In this document: positions 1-7,116 of the stretch, in pieces | How positions within the stretch are numbered: position 1 is the stretch's first letter | Layout of the letters: every line of letters begins with the position of its first letter | Source of the DNA: an uncultured Clostridium sp. | GTDB lineage: Bacteria; Bacillota; Clostridia; Lachnospirales; Lachnospiraceae | Assembly (NCBI GenBank): GCA_900549235.1 | Contig: URNT01000011.1 | Span: 1 to 64,000, forward strand | DNA: 64,000 bases | Direction: 5' to 3' | Notes under the pieces: model-generated | What the model saw: only the letters and a program-made list of their open reading frames with translations | Databases searched by the model: none | Told to the model about the DNA's origin: nothing | Program-made: the position numbers and the translations under genes

Positions 1-279
1 GTCCGTCATGCCCTTAAGCTCTAACCGCTGCCCGTCGCTTATGGCGTTCTCGATATGAAAAACCGCATCACGGTAACATTTCATAAGCGTAAAAGTATTG
101 TGGTATTTCTCTTTCTTCCGTTCCTGCTTTTCCTGTCTTTTCAGTTCCGTTATTGCAGCCTTTGCCTGTTTCTGCATCAGCTCCGTTAATTCGCTTTCGT
201 GCAGCTGTACCCAGCTTTCAGCCTCTGGCGGCATTCCTACCCCTGCCGCCGCTGTTGTCTTTGTTTCTTCCTGCTCCAT
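1..279 (-). CDS. phage-type hypothetical protein (3' end outside window)
   Basis: Minus-strand reading frame that starts at ATG 279 and stays open to the window edge, giving at least 93 residues. A good ribosome site (GCGAGGTACAGAAC before ATG) matches the signals in front of the neighbouring element genes. The N-terminus is Ala/Thr-rich and residues about 35-60 are strongly charged (KRQEKQERKKEK), followed by a Tyr/Leu-containing stretch (YRDAVFHIENAI). This layout faintly recalls the small ArpU/RinA-type late regulators that lie after ssb in some Firmicute phages, but I cannot confirm that and give no function. It follows ssb by about 20 bases and belongs to the same run of genes. Confidence 0.6.
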   Translation of the reverse strand, partial: MEQEETKTTAAAGVGMPPEAESWVQLHESELTELMQKQAKAAITELKRQEKQERKKEKYHNTFTLMKCYRDAVFHIENAISDGQRLELKGMTD

Positions 280-299
280 GTTCTGTACCTCGCTTTCTG

Positions 300-695
300 T
301 TAATTAAACGGTAGCTCTTCGTCTGCTCCCTCTGGGATATTCATAAACCCGTCACTCTCCGGCAGTTGCTGCCCTCTCGCCTCTGCCTCTGCTTTGCTCT
401 CTCCAAATCCCACGCTGTTTGCCACAACCTCTGTGTAATATACCTTGCCTCCTGTTCTCTGGCTTTCGTAGCTGCCTGTTTTAATCTTTCCTGTTACCTC
501 CGCTTTACTTCCCTTGCTTAACCATTTCTGCGCCCATTCCGCAGTGCGTCCGAAACACTTAATATTTATAAAATCTGTGTCTTTCCCGTCGTCTACCGCA
601 AGCGTAAAGCGGGTAATAGCTGTGCTATTGTCCTGCCCGCCATATCTAAGCTCTGGCTCTCTTGTAAGCCGCCCTGTAAGTGATACATTATTCAT
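300..695 (-). CDS. ssb: single-stranded DNA-binding protein (phage type)
   Basis: 131-residue SSB. It coats single-stranded DNA during replication and recruits partner proteins through its tail. The N-terminus (NNVSLTGRLTREPELRY) and the stretch around residues 30-100 (ITRFTLAVDD, NIKCFGRTAEW, VTGKIKTGSY) are the family's OB-fold signature. The last six residues, EELPFN, are a near match to the acidic DDIPF-type interaction tip. Length is slightly short compared with host SSBs (about 150-170), as usual for phage copies. Its start overlaps a tiny membrane-protein gene. The second OB-fold protein at 6056 suggests that the element carries its own replication machinery. Confidence 0.95.
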   Translation of the reverse strand: MNNVSLTGRLTREPELRYGGQDNSTAITRFTLAVDDGKDTDFINIKCFGRTAEWAQKWLSKGSKAEVTGKIKTGSYESQRTGGKVYYTEVVANSVGFGESKAEAEARGQQLPESDGFMNIPEGADEELPFN

Positions 696-783
696 TCTCT
701 CTGCCCCTCTCTTCCGGCTTGTCCAGCTTTGAAAATATCGCCAGCAATTCCAGTGCTATAATTCCCAGTAAAATATTAGTCAT
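688..783 (-). CDS. tiny single-span membrane protein (31 aa)
   Basis: Short reading frame, MTNILLGIIALELLAIF then a charged tail. Residues 3-17 form one hydrophobic segment, followed by KLDKPEERGREN. The ATG overlaps the stop of the upstream 92-residue gene (ATGACTAA arrangement), and its own stop lies just inside the start of ssb, so it fits the translationally coupled gene chain. No family recognised. It is the smallest of several small membrane proteins in the arm; support is the overlap pattern rather than homology. Confidence 0.5.
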   Translation of the reverse strand: MTNILLGIIALELLAIFSKLDKPEERGRENE

Positions 784-1054
784 TTTCTACCGCCTCGCTT
801 TCTTCTCTCAATCCTGCTGCCATATTGCTAAACGCCGTTGCTACGTTCTCGCATAATGTCGCCAGTGCTGGCTTTATACTCTGCGCCCAGCGGTTAATAG
901 CTGCCGTCAATGTTTCTGCTGCTGTTGGCAAGGTTTTATTTATCTGTCTTGCTATTTTTCTTGCAAGCCTGCGCTGTTTTCGCTTGTCCAGCTCTAACGG
1001 CGGGTTTACTCCATGCTTTTTCTTATAGTTCTTTTTCCACTGTCTGTATTTCAC
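776..1054 (-). CDS. basic phage hypothetical protein
   Basis: 92 residues starting with GTG at 1054, where GTGA overlaps the stop codon of the upstream 55-residue gene. The first 35 residues are very basic (KYRQWKKNYKKKHG and DKRKQRRLARKIARQ), suggesting contact with nucleic acid or phospholipid. The rest is Ala-rich and helical and ends acidic. I do not recognise a family and assign no function. Position between ssb and parB is typical of unannotated accessory genes in Clostridia phages. Confidence 0.6.
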   Translation of the reverse strand: MKYRQWKKNYKKKHGVNPPLELDKRKQRRLARKIARQINKTLPTAAETLTAAINRWAQSIKPALATLCENVATAFSNMAAGLREESEAVEND

Positions 1055-1218
1055 TGCTTACGCCCCTTTCTCCATATCGTATACGGCAGCGCCCATACTG
1101 GCGCTGTTATTATCAACGCCAGTTTAGCTACGCATATCAGGCAATATACCACCCCGTCTACTACTACCTTTCCCGTTTCTTCCATCGCATCTACTACGCC
1201 GTCCATAAACTCAAACAT
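1051..1218 (-). CDS. small membrane protein (55 aa)
   Basis: Begins with an acidic amphipathic stretch (MFEFMDGVVDAMEET), then one or two hydrophobic segments spanning about residues 18-48 (VVYCLICVAKLALIITAPVWAL), and ends in a basic tail WRKGRKQ. The ATG overlaps the end of the parB-like gene and the TGA overlaps the GTG of the next gene, so both edges are coupled. No family recognised. Likely inserted in the host membrane with the basic tail inside. Confidence 0.55.
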   Translation of the reverse strand: MFEFMDGVVDAMEETGKVVVDGVVYCLICVAKLALIITAPVWALPYTIWRKGRKQ

Positions 1219-2479
1219 TTACCGCCCCGCTTTCTGTGTCCGTTTCGGACACCTTACCCGTATAGTCTGTTACTCTGATACCCAGAATACAGTAGCCCTC
1301 TGTAAGCCCTGTATAATCTTCCAGCATATAAATAATACCTGCATCAATCGTGCGCCCTGTATGCTTACCGTCCTTAAATTCCAGCATTTTAAGGCTGTCG
1401 CCCTGTTTATAGCCTCTGTCATTCTTCCGCAGCTCAAAGCTCTTTTTCCCGCTTATTACGTCTTCGTAATCAGATGCCACTATCTTTAATTCATGTTGCT
1501 TATGCTCTATATTCCCCTCGCTTGGCAGATGCTCCATTTTTTCTGCGTCTGCCCGCTCCTGCAATTTCTTCTTTGTCTGGCGGTCTATAGCGTCCTGCTC
1601 TTCGCTGTACCGCTGTTCGTCCGTCTTTTCAGCCTCTGCCTTGTTTATGTACTGGTCGCATTTCTGGCACGTTCCCGTTTTTACGTTGCAGTCCTTGTAT
1701 TTCTGGCAGGAATAGCACAAAGACGTTATGCTTTCTGGGTGCGGTGTTTCGTAATCGTCCCCTGCCTTTTTCTCTGCTACCTTTTCCGCTATTTCCTTTG
1801 CCCTCACATTTTCGCCCGCTGCCGCTTTTTCCGCTATTTCTTTCTGCTCGTCCTCGTCCAGCTTTGCTGCCTCGTATGCAGCAGTGATACCTAAATTGCC
1901 CTCTTTCAGCTGCTCTTTAATCTCCGGCGTTGCGTTGTTGTTGATTGCGTCCATTCTGGCTACGTTTGTGCTGCTTTCGTTTATCATAGCCGCCACTAAA
2001 TCACGCATTTTGCCTTGTATCTCTAAGCCGTCCTCTTCTTTGGCTCTGATAAGCGCCGCTTTGGTACGCTCTACTAATCTGGTTTTTTCATAGGCTGTAA
2101 GTTCCTGCGTATATCCATTGCCAGCCAATAAGCGCAGCTCATACATTGCCTCGCTCATATCCATAAAGCGGTAAAGCACTTTCTCATACTCCTTATGCCC
2201 CCGCTCTAAATTCAAAATATTTGCCGCATTACGTCTGTGTCCGTCGATTATACGATATTCTCCGTTTACTCTCGCCAATACTGTAGGCTGCTCCTGTCCT
2301 ACGTGCAAAAAGCTGTCTGCCAGCTCTTCTATGTTCTCTAATTTCTGGTGCGTATTCTCCTGCGCTGCCTTTACCTCGTAAGGGCTTAAATAGATTTCTT
2401 TGTATCCCTCTGTCTGCGCCTGCTGCCCTGCTGCTTTTGTCTTTGCGTTCAGAATGTCGTTAATACCAAACTTTGCCAT
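1211..2479 (-). CDS. ParB-like nuclease/partition domain fused to DUF3850 (ASCH-like) domain
   Basis: 422 residues in three visible parts. Residues about 28-110 are a ParB/Spo0J N-terminal domain with the box GEYRIIDGHRRNAA (73-86), followed by a helical region to about 240. Residues 255-274 hold five cysteines (CYSC, C, CQKC), a possible zinc knuckle, followed by a charged coiled region. Residues 328-406 match DUF3850, an ASCH/PUA-like RNA-binding fold (HELKIV, SGKKSFELRKNDRGYKQGD, YCILGIRV). ParB domains bind centromere-like sites and hydrolyse CTP or, in phage variants, act on DNA. It is two small genes after a ParA ATPase. Whether it partitions the element, regulates or modifies nucleic acid cannot be told from sequence. 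Confidence 0.88.
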   Translation of the reverse strand: MAKFGINDILNAKTKAAGQQAQTEGYKEIYLSPYEVKAAQENTHQKLENIEELADSFLHVGQEQPTVLARVNGEYRIIDGHRRNAANILNLERGHKEYEKVLYRFMDMSEAMYELRLLAGNGYTQELTAYEKTRLVERTKAALIRAKEEDGLEIQGKMRDLVAAMINESSTNVARMDAINNNATPEIKEQLKEGNLGITAAYEAAKLDEDEQKEIAEKAAAGENVRAKEIAEKVAEKKAGDDYETPHPESITSLCYSCQKYKDCNVKTGTCQKCDQYINKAEAEKTDEQRYSEEQDAIDRQTKKKLQERADAEKMEHLPSEGNIEHKQHELKIVASDYEDVISGKKSFELRKNDRGYKQGDSLKMLEFKDGKHTGRTIDAGIIYMLEDYTGLTEGYCILGIRVTDYTGKVSETDTESGAVNV

Positions 2480-2484
2480 ATTCT

Positions 2485-2682
2485 CTACCTCGCTTTCTCA
2501 ATCCTTTGTTTTTTCTTACACTGTCCCATTACTCCGTTGCACATTTCGCACGTTCTCCAATGCTCGCAAGCGTCGCTTTTCGGGCATTTCTTCCCTGCAA
2601 ATTTGCTGCCCCAGTTCCAGCACTCCGTACCGCCAGTCCTGCGGCAATGCCAGTAAACGCATAATCTCTCTTTATGTGCCAC
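2485..2682 (-). CDS. small Cys-rich protein, possible zinc binder
   Basis: 65 residues if translated from the GTG at 2682, which has a GAGG ribosome site eight bases upstream and starts just after the parA stop; a longer frame would run into parA. It has eight cysteines (CVYWHC, EC, KKC, DAC, TCEMC, QC) with interleaved His and Trp, suggesting a structural zinc site. The C-terminal codons IEKAR* double as the ribosome site for the parB-like gene. No family recognised. Confidence 0.55.
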   Translation of the reverse strand: MAHKERLCVYWHCRRTGGTECWNWGSKFAGKKCPKSDACEHWRTCEMCNGVMGQCKKKQRIEKAR

Positions 2683-2687
2683 GCTTG

Positions 2688-3476
2688 CTACCTCACTTTC
2701 CCTGTATACGCTGTTACAAATTTCTTGTACCCCTGCGCCGCTCCGCAGCATGGGCTATACTCATAAATCGGCTTACGCATGAAAGTATTTTCTGCTACTT
2801 TCTTGGAATACCGAATAATACCCAAAATATTAAAATCTGTCTTTTGTTCCAGCCACTCTACGCCTGCCGCCTCGCCGTCTGTGTTCTGGTATGACGTAAT
2901 CAGCACGCCTGCCAGCTTTAATGCTGGGTTAAATGCCTTTGCGTCCTCTATCTGTTCTGTCACAATGTCCAGCCCCTCTAAAGCGTCCTCGTCCACCTTT
3001 ACGGGTACTATTACCTCGTCCGTGATTGCCAGCGCATTTACAACATTAAGCCCAATATCCGGCGGGTTATCAATGATGCAGTAATCATACTTGCCGTATA
3101 TGGTGCAATCTCCGTAACACTGCACCTTTGCATATACCAGCGCTTTGTATCTCTCTATCTGGTTTTCGCTGTCCTCTTTGGTTAAATTCCATGTAGCCCC
3201 AAATAGTGACATATTCGCCGTTACAATGTCGATACCCTCATACTCTGTATGCTGTATCAGCTCGTCTGCGCTTTCCCAGTCCCCAGCCAGCAGCCTTGTA
3301 ACTGGTGCTACGTTCTCTGCATCATATCTGCTGTACGCCTTGCTTAAGTTTCCCTGTTTATCGTTGTCAATCAGCAGCACCTTATAGCCTCGCCTGTAAA
3401 GCTCATACGCCATGTTTGCCGCTGTAAAGGTCTTGGCTACGCCGCCCTTTAAATTCAAAATGCTTATTGTTTTCAT
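2688..3476 (-). CDS. ParA/Soj-family partition ATPase
   Basis: 262 residues. The deviant Walker A motif KGGVAKT (10-16) at the extreme N-terminus, the A' motif LLIDNDKQGNLS near residue 36 and the Walker B region YCIIDNPPDIG define the ParA family. It hydrolyses ATP on non-specific DNA to move or segregate a ParB-bound replicon. The missing N-terminal HTH makes it a small (type Ib/Soj-like) form. The ParB-like protein is encoded two genes downstream, so the pair could stabilise an extrachromosomal state of the element. Start chosen at ATG 3476 after AGAGAGGCAAAGA. Confidence 0.93.
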   Translation of the reverse strand: MKTISILNLKGGVAKTFTAANMAYELYRRGYKVLLIDNDKQGNLSKAYSRYDAENVAPVTRLLAGDWESADELIQHTEYEGIDIVTANMSLFGATWNLTKEDSENQIERYKALVYAKVQCYGDCTIYGKYDYCIIDNPPDIGLNVVNALAITDEVIVPVKVDEDALEGLDIVTEQIEDAKAFNPALKLAGVLITSYQNTDGEAAGVEWLEQKTDFNILGIIRYSKKVAENTFMRKPIYEYSPCCGAAQGYKKFVTAYTGKVR

Positions 3477-3503
3477 TCTTTGCCTCTCTTTCCTGCGTCG
3501 CCC

Positions 3504-3914
3504 CTAACGCATGGTTACTGTTTCCTGTTCTTTTGTAAGTTCGTCTGAATGTAATAAATACTGCTCTATCAGCTGCGCTGCTGGCTGCCAGCCGTAGCAG
3601 ACGGCGGTATAATAGCCCTGCTGCCGCAGATACTCTAACCACTCTTTCTGTTTCTTGGTCGTCGTGTTCTCGCCTGCCTTAAGCTCTATGTAAAGCCCAT
3701 GATACCCAGCCTTTGCAGCTGGTAGCATAATATCCGGCACGCCAGCCTTTACTCCCTGCCTCTTAAGCACCGCTGCTGTTGCTTTATCACGTTTGCCGCC
3801 GTTTGGCACATGATACATATATTGCAGTTCCGGCATAATCTCTGTTCTGTATGCAGCCCAGCTAAATAATGCCTCTTGATGCCCGCTTTCGTCGTCCAGT
3901 CTAAAGTTTCTCAT
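3504..3914 (-). CDS. VRR-NUC domain endonuclease
   Basis: 136 residues, essentially one VRR-NUC domain of the PD-(D/E)XK superfamily. Visible signature: HVPNGGKRDKATA (35-47), GVKAGVPDIML (54-63) with the catalytic Asp, and YIELKAG (75-81) with the ELK dyad, followed by Lys and Gln (KKQKEW). Stand-alone phage VRR-NUC proteins are thought to resolve or cleave branched DNA during replication and recombination. It overlaps the upstream Cys-containing gene by 14 bases. Confidence 0.92.
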   Translation of the reverse strand: MRNFRLDDESGHQEALFSWAAYRTEIMPELQYMYHVPNGGKRDKATAAVLKRQGVKAGVPDIMLPAAKAGYHGLYIELKAGENTTTKKQKEWLEYLRQQGYYTAVCYGWQPAAQLIEQYLLHSDELTKEQETVTMR

Positions 3915-4146
3915 TTTCTCGCCTCGCTCTCTGCTTAAATTCTACATACTGGCAAATTCTGAAAAGCAGCCCGTCCTTATGCGGCTTGCTGTTCTCTATC
4001 GCCAAAAGCGTTATTGTTTCCTCGCTTTGTAGTCCTGCATTTCCCAGTACGTCCCAGCGGCATATATCGTAGTATCCGCACCGCAGGCAGCAGCGCTTAC
4101 AGTCCTTGCCTTTCTGGAATAACCAGTATTTAATTTTTTCTATCAT
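3901..4146 (-). CDS. phage hypothetical protein with CxxC cluster
   Basis: 81 residues from ATG 4146, chosen because AAAGGACAG lies seven bases before it; an upstream in-frame ATG has no such site and would overlap the membrane protein gene. Residues 16-29 contain five cysteines (CKRCCLRCGYYDIC), a likely metal-binding knuckle, and the C-terminus is basic (KQRARRENEKL). No family recognised. Coupled to the VRR-NUC gene by overlap. Confidence 0.5.
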   Translation of the reverse strand: MIEKIKYWLFQKGKDCKRCCLRCGYYDICRWDVLGNAGLQSEETITLLAIENSKPHKDGLLFRICQYVEFKQRARRENEKL

Positions 4147-4177
4147 GTTTTCTGTCCTTTCTGCTGCCGTTGTTTTT

Positions 4178-4303
4178 TCAGCTCTCCTGCTGTTCAAAAA
4201 TAGCCGCCGCAATTCTAAACGCCAGATATGCTGCCACAATCAGCGCCAGCAGTCCGGCTATTATCAACACTGCTGCAATGGCAATGCCCTTGATTATCTG
4301 CAT
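4178..4303 (-). CDS. tiny single-span membrane protein (41 aa)
   Basis: MQIIKGIAIAAVLIIAG then LLALIVAAYLAFRIAAA: one long hydrophobic helix covering residues 3-34 followed by IFEQQES. Starts immediately after the rep stop codon (TGA AATG) on the polycistronic minus strand. No family recognised; similar in size and layout to the other mini membrane proteins of this arm. Confidence 0.5.
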   Translation of the reverse strand: MQIIKGIAIAAVLIIAGLLALIVAAYLAFRIAAAIFEQQES

Positions 4304-4304
4304 T

Positions 4305-5072
4305 TCAGCCCCCCCTATCTGTTATTTTTACTAAGGTGTATCTTAAATACCCATAGCCGTAATACTCTGGGCTGTGTACCCCCATGCTTACGCTGTTCTT
4401 GTCCACGTAATAGCCCTTTATTGCCTTTGGCTCTTTCTTGAAATACTCACGGTCTGAAATTATGTGATACTCTGGCTCTGGTCTTACTAAATTCTTGCTG
4501 CAATTCCAGCGCTTACCTTGTAATGCTCCGTCAGTACCCTTTTTGTGCGTTCCTGTGTACTTGATTAAATAGCTTGCCAGTTCTGCATAGTTGCCGCTAT
4601 CGTCCAGTGGGAATACCTTAACCCTGTTATGCCCCTCGTATGCCTTATACCAGCAGCGTTGTAAAATCTCTGTATCAATTTTATTTACTACAAGGTGGTG
4701 ATGCCTCGCACCTTTCTTGCCTATCTCCATAACGTGTATGTATTTGAACTCTAACCCTGCTTTTCTGTACTCCTTTCTGCACTCCCTCAAAAATACGTCT
4801 ATGTCCTGTCGCATCTGCTCCGGCGTTCTGTCTGGTTCTCCTTTCCTGCGGATATAGTCAAGCACTAAATGGTAGTCCCCATATCCATAGTTCGCATTTA
4901 TGAGTATCCTTAACTTTCTCTCTGCCTGTCTGGTGTTTACTTTCTCCTGCTCTTCTTTTGTTGGCTTTACCTTATCCCCTCTGCTGATACCTTTCTTTTT
5001 GTATCTGCTGGTAAAGTACCTCTCTATCTCTATCGTATTTCCTGCTTTTGTTACTCTCTCTACGTATGGCAT
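4305..5072 (-). CDS. rolling-circle replication initiator (REP_ORF2-G2P/HUH type)
   Basis: 255 residues from ATG 5072, preceded by GAGGTAGATAT; an earlier in-frame ATG lacks this site. The family nicks one strand at the replication origin and stays bound to the 5' end through a tyrosine. Visible here: a conserved aromatic N-terminal part, the metal-binding histidine motif ARHHHLVVNK (122-131) and the candidate catalytic tyrosine in SYLIKYTGT (167-175). The assignment to the G2P-like group rests on this motif order. The region just upstream (5073-5242) holds hairpins and a reverse promoter and is a good origin/control candidate. Confidence 0.82.
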   Translation of the reverse strand: MPYVERVTKAGNTIEIERYFTSRYKKKGISRGDKVKPTKEEQEKVNTRQAERKLRILINANYGYGDYHLVLDYIRRKGEPDRTPEQMRQDIDVFLRECRKEYRKAGLEFKYIHVMEIGKKGARHHHLVVNKIDTEILQRCWYKAYEGHNRVKVFPLDDSGNYAELASYLIKYTGTHKKGTDGALQGKRWNCSKNLVRPEPEYHIISDREYFKKEPKAIKGYYVDKNSVSMGVHSPEYYGYGYLRYTLVKITDRGG

Positions 5073-5118
5073 ATATCTACCTCTCTGTCGGTTCGTTAAT
5101 ACTTTTATCAAGTGTTAA

Positions 5119-5137
5119 AACGGGCTGCCTGCCCGTT
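5119..5137. repeat. perfect hairpin upstream of rep, candidate origin element
   Basis: AACGGGC-TGCCT-GCCCGTT: seven perfect base pairs with a five-base loop, 47 bases upstream of the rep start and eight bases before the -35 box of the reverse promoter. HUH initiators commonly nick in or next to such hairpins, so this is a candidate double-strand origin or a weak transcription stop; the sequence alone does not decide. Confidence 0.35.
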
Positions 5138-5144
5138 AAATTTC

Positions 5145-5173
5145 TTGACTTTGTGCCATACATAGCTTATAAT
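5145..5173 (+). promoter_or_regulatory. consensus sigma-A promoter pointing away from rep
   Basis: TTGACT (5145-5150), 17-base spacer, TATAAT (5168-5173). It is the best promoter in the first 10 kb and faces opposite to every gene there. Transcription would start near 5180 and run into the terminator at 5204-5243. Confidence 0.75.
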
Positions 5174-5179
5174 TTTTAT

Positions 5180-5243
5180 AGTATTTCAAAGCTGTATAGC
5201 TTAGCGCCTATGGTGTTTCCCCACCGTAGGCGCTTTTATTTTT
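5180..5243 (+). ncRNA. predicted ~64-nt structured RNA antisense to the rep leader
   Basis: Between the promoter above and a strong terminator there is no reading frame, but two hairpins: AAGCT-GTAT-AGCTT (5189-5202) and a 12-bp stem 5204-5215 / 5222-5233 (one G-U pair, six-base loop) followed by TTTTATTTTT. The T-run is present only in the plus direction, so the hairpin terminates this transcript rather than the DUF7768 gene that ends at 5243. A polycistronic rep message would carry the complement of this RNA in its leader, so a counter-transcribed replication-control RNA is one reading; a replication primer is another. This is a prediction from sequence only. Confidence 0.6.
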
Positions 5244-5749
5244 CATGTTTCCTGCCGCTCTCTTATGTGGCTTAAGGCATACTCATAAGCCCGTCTGTAC
5301 GGCTCTCTGCAATCGTAGCCCGTGCAACTATATAATTTGCTGCCACTGCAAAACTCGCAGCTATGCAGCTTTGCGTAATCGCTCGCCGCCCTCTCCTGTC
5401 GCTTTTCCTCGTATTCCAGATGCTGCTTAATCTGGTTCGCATCTATAACCGTAATCCCCAGCATATTTGCTGTATGTATTTCTCTGTCCATTCCCTCTGT
5501 TATGCCGTATTTCACGCCGACAATAACAAAATCGCAGCCTTTCAGCAGCGCAAGCCCCGCAACCATGCCCCTTGCCCGCTCTTCCGGCTTTTTATCGTCC
5601 ATGCACTGCGTCATATATAAATGCGGCGTAATGGGTGCTAAGCCCGCCTCTAACGCCTGCCGTGTCAGCTGCTGCGCATAATCTATGTTTCTGTCCAGCT
5701 CTGCGCCGTCTTTCGCCCTGTATGGGCTGCATATATAAACCTTTCTCAT
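5243..5749 (-). CDS. DUF7768/DUF4406-type protein (nucleoside deoxyribosyltransferase-like fold)
   Basis: 168 residues. The first 110 residues (KVYICSPYRAKDGAELDRNIDYA, GLAPITPHLYMTQCMDD, CDFVIVGVKYGITEGMDREI) follow the pattern of phage DUF4406/DUF7768 proteins, whose Rossmann-like fold resembles nucleoside 2-deoxyribosyltransferases. The C-terminal 45 residues add four cysteines (CEFCSG, CTGYDC) that could bind zinc. A role in nucleotide metabolism or base exchange is inferred from the fold only. Start ATG 5749 overlaps the upstream gene by four bases. Confidence 0.75.
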   Translation of the reverse strand: MRKVYICSPYRAKDGAELDRNIDYAQQLTRQALEAGLAPITPHLYMTQCMDDKKPEERARGMVAGLALLKGCDFVIVGVKYGITEGMDREIHTANMLGITVIDANQIKQHLEYEEKRQERAASDYAKLHSCEFCSGSKLYSCTGYDCREPYRRAYEYALSHIRERQET

Positions 5750-6066
5750 GCCTTTTTACCCGCTTTCTGTTGTGCCTCTGCCCGTGCCTGTTCATTTCCT
5801 GCCAGATATGCTGCTAAGCACATCAGCTCGTCTGCTCCCTTTTGGTCTATAAAATTACAATCAACGCAGCATTTACAGTACCCCGTAATCTGTAAATATC
5901 TGTCGTATACTTCCTGTGGTGTCTGGCACTGCTTTAAGCTGTCCACCATGCCTGCAAGCTGCTGTATTGCCTTTATGCCTGCCTCGCCGCCCTTTCCGTG
6001 TATCCCTACTGTAATCTGCCGCATTTTTGTTGCGCCGTCTGCTCCTAAAATTGTTTTACTCTTCAT
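5746..6066 (-). CDS. phage hypothetical protein
   Basis: 106 residues. Residues 60-76 hold YCKCCVDCNF, a four-cysteine cluster, and the C-terminus is Ala/Gln/Lys-rich. ATG 6066 overlaps the upstream OB-fold gene by 11 bases, with AGGAAAG inside that gene as ribosome site. An internal ATG at 6024 is a possible alternative. No family recognised and no function proposed. Confidence 0.55.
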   Translation of the reverse strand: MKSKTILGADGATKMRQITVGIHGKGGEAGIKAIQQLAGMVDSLKQCQTPQEVYDRYLQITGYCKCCVDCNFIDQKGADELMCLAAYLAGNEQARAEAQQKAGKKA

Positions 6067-6784
6067 TTTCTGTCTCTTCCTTTCTTCTAATCAGCCGTAC
6101 TGATACCTCGTAAGCTGTGCGCTGTTCTCTTTCTCCTGTGGCTGTGTCAAGTACCTTTTCATACTGGCGGCTCTGATACCGTCCCAGCAGCTCTACAGTG
6201 TCGCCCTGCTGCCACTGCGCAGCCTCGTCTGCCTGTTCCTGCCAGCAGATGCATGGTAAATAGCAGCTGCCGCCTGTAATCTCATTTTTTACCTTTACCG
6301 TAATATCAGTAATGTGCTTGCCTCTCGGCGTTTCTCTGTGTGTTGGCTTATTCGCTATAATGCCTCTTACTGCTACCTCGTCCTGCTCTACTGCCTTTTC
6401 TGATACCGCCACAAAATCTGCCAGAATATATACCAGCAGTCTACCGCTCTGGAAGTCCTTAAGCGTCTGCGCCTTGCCTGTCATTAAAAGCCTGCTGCCC
6501 TCTACAAATTCCTGCATAACGTCAAATTCTATACCGTTGCAAGCCTTGTATGGTACGTCCTCTGCAAATACTACCGTTACCTCGTCCGGCACGCCGCTTG
6601 GTCTTACTGTTTCCAGCTTTGCCATATAACCACAAAACGGTAGCCCGCATAGCTGCTTAATTTCCTTAATCTGTGTAAGCGTTCCTACCAGTCCCGCTGC
6701 ATTTTCCTTGATACCGCCACCTGTAAGCTCGTCCATGATTGCAGTATCTAAATCCCGTAAAAAATCCGGCTTTTTCTTTGTCAT
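6056..6784 (-). CDS. PriB/SSB-like OB-fold protein (phage)
   Basis: 242 residues. The C-terminal half looks like a primosomal PriB/SSB OB-fold: RGIIANKPTHRETPRGK near 143-159, ITDITVKVKNE, YLPCICWQEQADEA, then QQGDTVELLGRYQSRQY and YEVSVRLIRR. The N-terminal half (KLETVRPSGVPDEVTVVF, FVEGSRLLMTGKAQTL) reads like a second diverged OB-fold. Together they suggest a single-stranded DNA-binding protein acting with Rep and SSB at the replication fork. Start ATG 6784. The family-level call is reasonable; the exact role is inference. Confidence 0.65.
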   Translation of the reverse strand: MTKKKPDFLRDLDTAIMDELTGGGIKENAAGLVGTLTQIKEIKQLCGLPFCGYMAKLETVRPSGVPDEVTVVFAEDVPYKACNGIEFDVMQEFVEGSRLLMTGKAQTLKDFQSGRLLVYILADFVAVSEKAVEQDEVAVRGIIANKPTHRETPRGKHITDITVKVKNEITGGSCYLPCICWQEQADEAAQWQQGDTVELLGRYQSRQYEKVLDTATGEREQRTAYEVSVRLIRRKEETENEE

Positions 6785-6804
6785 ACTTCCTGTCCTTTCC
6801 TTTC

Positions 6805-7104
6805 CTATATGTATATGGTGTAGTAAAGTGACATCTGCAAATCACTAAACTTATACTGTGCTGTCTGGTCTGGCTCTAATGGTTTCATAAGCCCCAGCTC
6901 TTTCCAGCGTTTGTGCGTTATCTCCGGCACTGCCCTAAACTTCTTTACCTCATGCTCTCTGTATTTTCGGTATTCCTCGCTTATCTCATGGTCTGCAAAC
7001 GGTTTGAACGCTGCCAGATACCCTACGTAAACCTCTGCTTTTCCCTCGATAATGCGCAGGCGGTCTGAACTCTCCAGCGTGCCTATAAATTCCTCTACTG
7101 TCAC
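6805..7104 (-). CDS. phage hypothetical protein
   Basis: 99 residues from GTG 7104, which is preceded by GGAGAGGCAGACA. The protein is charged and mixed (LESSDRLRIIEGKAEVYVGY, KYREHEVKKFRAVPEI) without membrane segments or obvious motifs. No family recognised. The opening TVEEFIGTLESSDRLRIIEG resembles short phage proteins of unknown role in Clostridia. Confidence 0.55.
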   Translation of the reverse strand: MTVEEFIGTLESSDRLRIIEGKAEVYVGYLAAFKPFADHEISEEYRKYREHEVKKFRAVPEITHKRWKELGLMKPLEPDQTAQYKFSDLQMSLYYTIYI

Positions 7105-7116
7105 TGTCTGCCTCTC

